The notes beneath the pieces were generated by a model. That model was given only the letters and a program-made list of their open reading frames with translations. It had not been told where the DNA came from and searched no databases. Of a stretch of DNA of 40,311 nucleotides, positions 40,226-40,311 are shown in pieces. A program made the position numbers and the translations under genes. Numbering within the stretch: the first letter of the stretch is position 1; every line of letters starts with the position of its first letter. Source of the stretch: CAZEYI01 sp964422855 (GTDB lineage Bacteria > Patescibacteriota > Gracilibacteria > Absconditabacterales > Absconditicoccaceae); NCBI GenBank assembly GCA_964422855.1, contig CAYRCS010000005.1, forward strand, positions 1 through 40,311. The letters are read 5' to 3'.

Positions 40226-40311
40226 ATGACAGCACTGGCAACTCTCGCAAAAAAAACAATCACCAACGCAAACAAGATTGCTATTTTTGGCCATGAAAAC
40301 GTAGATGGAGA
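40226..40311 (+). CDS. DHH-family phosphoesterase, start only
   Basis: The first 28 codons run off the window: MTALATLAKKTITNANKIA then IFGHENVDG, the opening of DHH-family NrnA-like phosphoesterases (HxNxDGD). It starts two bases after dnaE's stop. Those enzymes degrade nano-RNA or pAp; the body of the protein is not visible. Confidence 0.75.
   Translation, partial: MTALATLAKKTITNANKIAIFGHENVDG

Noticed and set aside
1..40311. Mass gene decay by frameshifts or nonsense mutations, since most conserved genes hold TGA
   Set aside because: The TGAs sit on conserved glycines and the reading frames stay coherent; one recoding explains all of them.
1..40311. UGA read as tryptophan (code 4), as in mycoplasmas
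   Set aside because: TGA columns match Gly motifs (P-loops, Rossmann, DnaE GPGRGS), while Trp positions use TGG.
1..40311. rRNA, tRNA, CRISPR array, insertion sequence or prophage
   Set aside because: I looked for cloverleaf-like, repeat-spacer and transposase/integrase signs on both strands and found none.

Overview
The window reads as a piece of a compact, AT-rich genome of a Candidate Phyla Radiation (Patescibacteria) bacterium that uses genetic code 25, in which UGA is read as glycine (the Absconditabacteria/SR1 and Gracilibacteria/BD1-5 groups). Under the standard code almost every conserved gene is broken by in-frame TGA. Read as Gly, those TGAs fall on invariant glycines: P-loops, the dinucleotide-binding GGG of a flavoprotein (three TGA in a row), the DnaE GPGRGS motif and the oxyanion-hole Gly of an HtrA protease. 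All genes called here stop with TAA (most) or TAG (about nine), none with TGA. All coordinates below are for code-25 reading frames. I cannot tell the two phyla apart from this window.

Layout: (1) 10-3269, minus: PcrA/UvrD helicase and the N-terminal (PHP) half of the replicative polymerase DnaE. (2) 3396-9894, plus: BdbC/DsbB-like thiol oxidoreductase, TagA-type glycosyltransferase, a large single-pass membrane protein, a C-terminally short AlaRS, a small unknown and a RecB/Cas4-like nuclease. (3) 9897-16943, minus: FtsX, TPR protein, HtrA protease, GyrA, a small unknown and a membrane-anchored MoxR ATPase. (4) 17069-25253, plus: SufC, Nudix protein interrupted by a 10-N gap, isopentenyl-phosphate-kinase-like enzyme, DNPH1-like enzyme, TspO-like protein, inositol-phosphatase family enzyme, SufB, FolB, a divergent FolD, EVE protein, guanylate-kinase-like protein and small unknowns. 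(5) 25234-26481, minus: BaiN-type flavoprotein. (6) 26593-30437, plus: a VTC polyphosphate polymerase with a nonsense codon, PPK2, PGI/PMI, YhhQ transporter and an Ogt-type alkyltransferase. (7) 30543-31541, plus: an unknown gene between two near-identical terminators. (8) 31597-35430, minus: YdeI-like protein, CADD-like putative pABA synthase, YbaB and a class B penicillin-binding protein. (9) 35510-40311, plus: TraX-family membrane protein, two VirB2/TrbC-like pilins, the C-terminal polymerase half of DnaE and the start of a DHH phosphoesterase.

Most interesting points: DnaE is encoded by two genes 34 kb apart and on opposite strands, cut at the PHP/polymerase boundary, with no intein visible; a single inversion would join them. 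A TraX homologue (TraX acetylates F pilin) sits directly before two VirB2-like pilins. VTC and PPK2 form a polyphosphate module behind a perfect consensus promoter, but VTC carries a nonsense codon. AlaRS ends inside its editing region. A CADD-like self-sacrificing pABA synthase candidate, FolB and a FolD with altered active site suggest a patchwork folate route. The Nudix gene is joined across the N gap to a histidine-kinase-like fragment, which looks like an assembly chimera.

No rRNA, tRNA, CRISPR array, transposase or prophage was seen. Genes are tightly packed, often overlapping, and nearly all lack a Shine-Dalgarno sequence. No gene-free stretch exceeds 300 bases.
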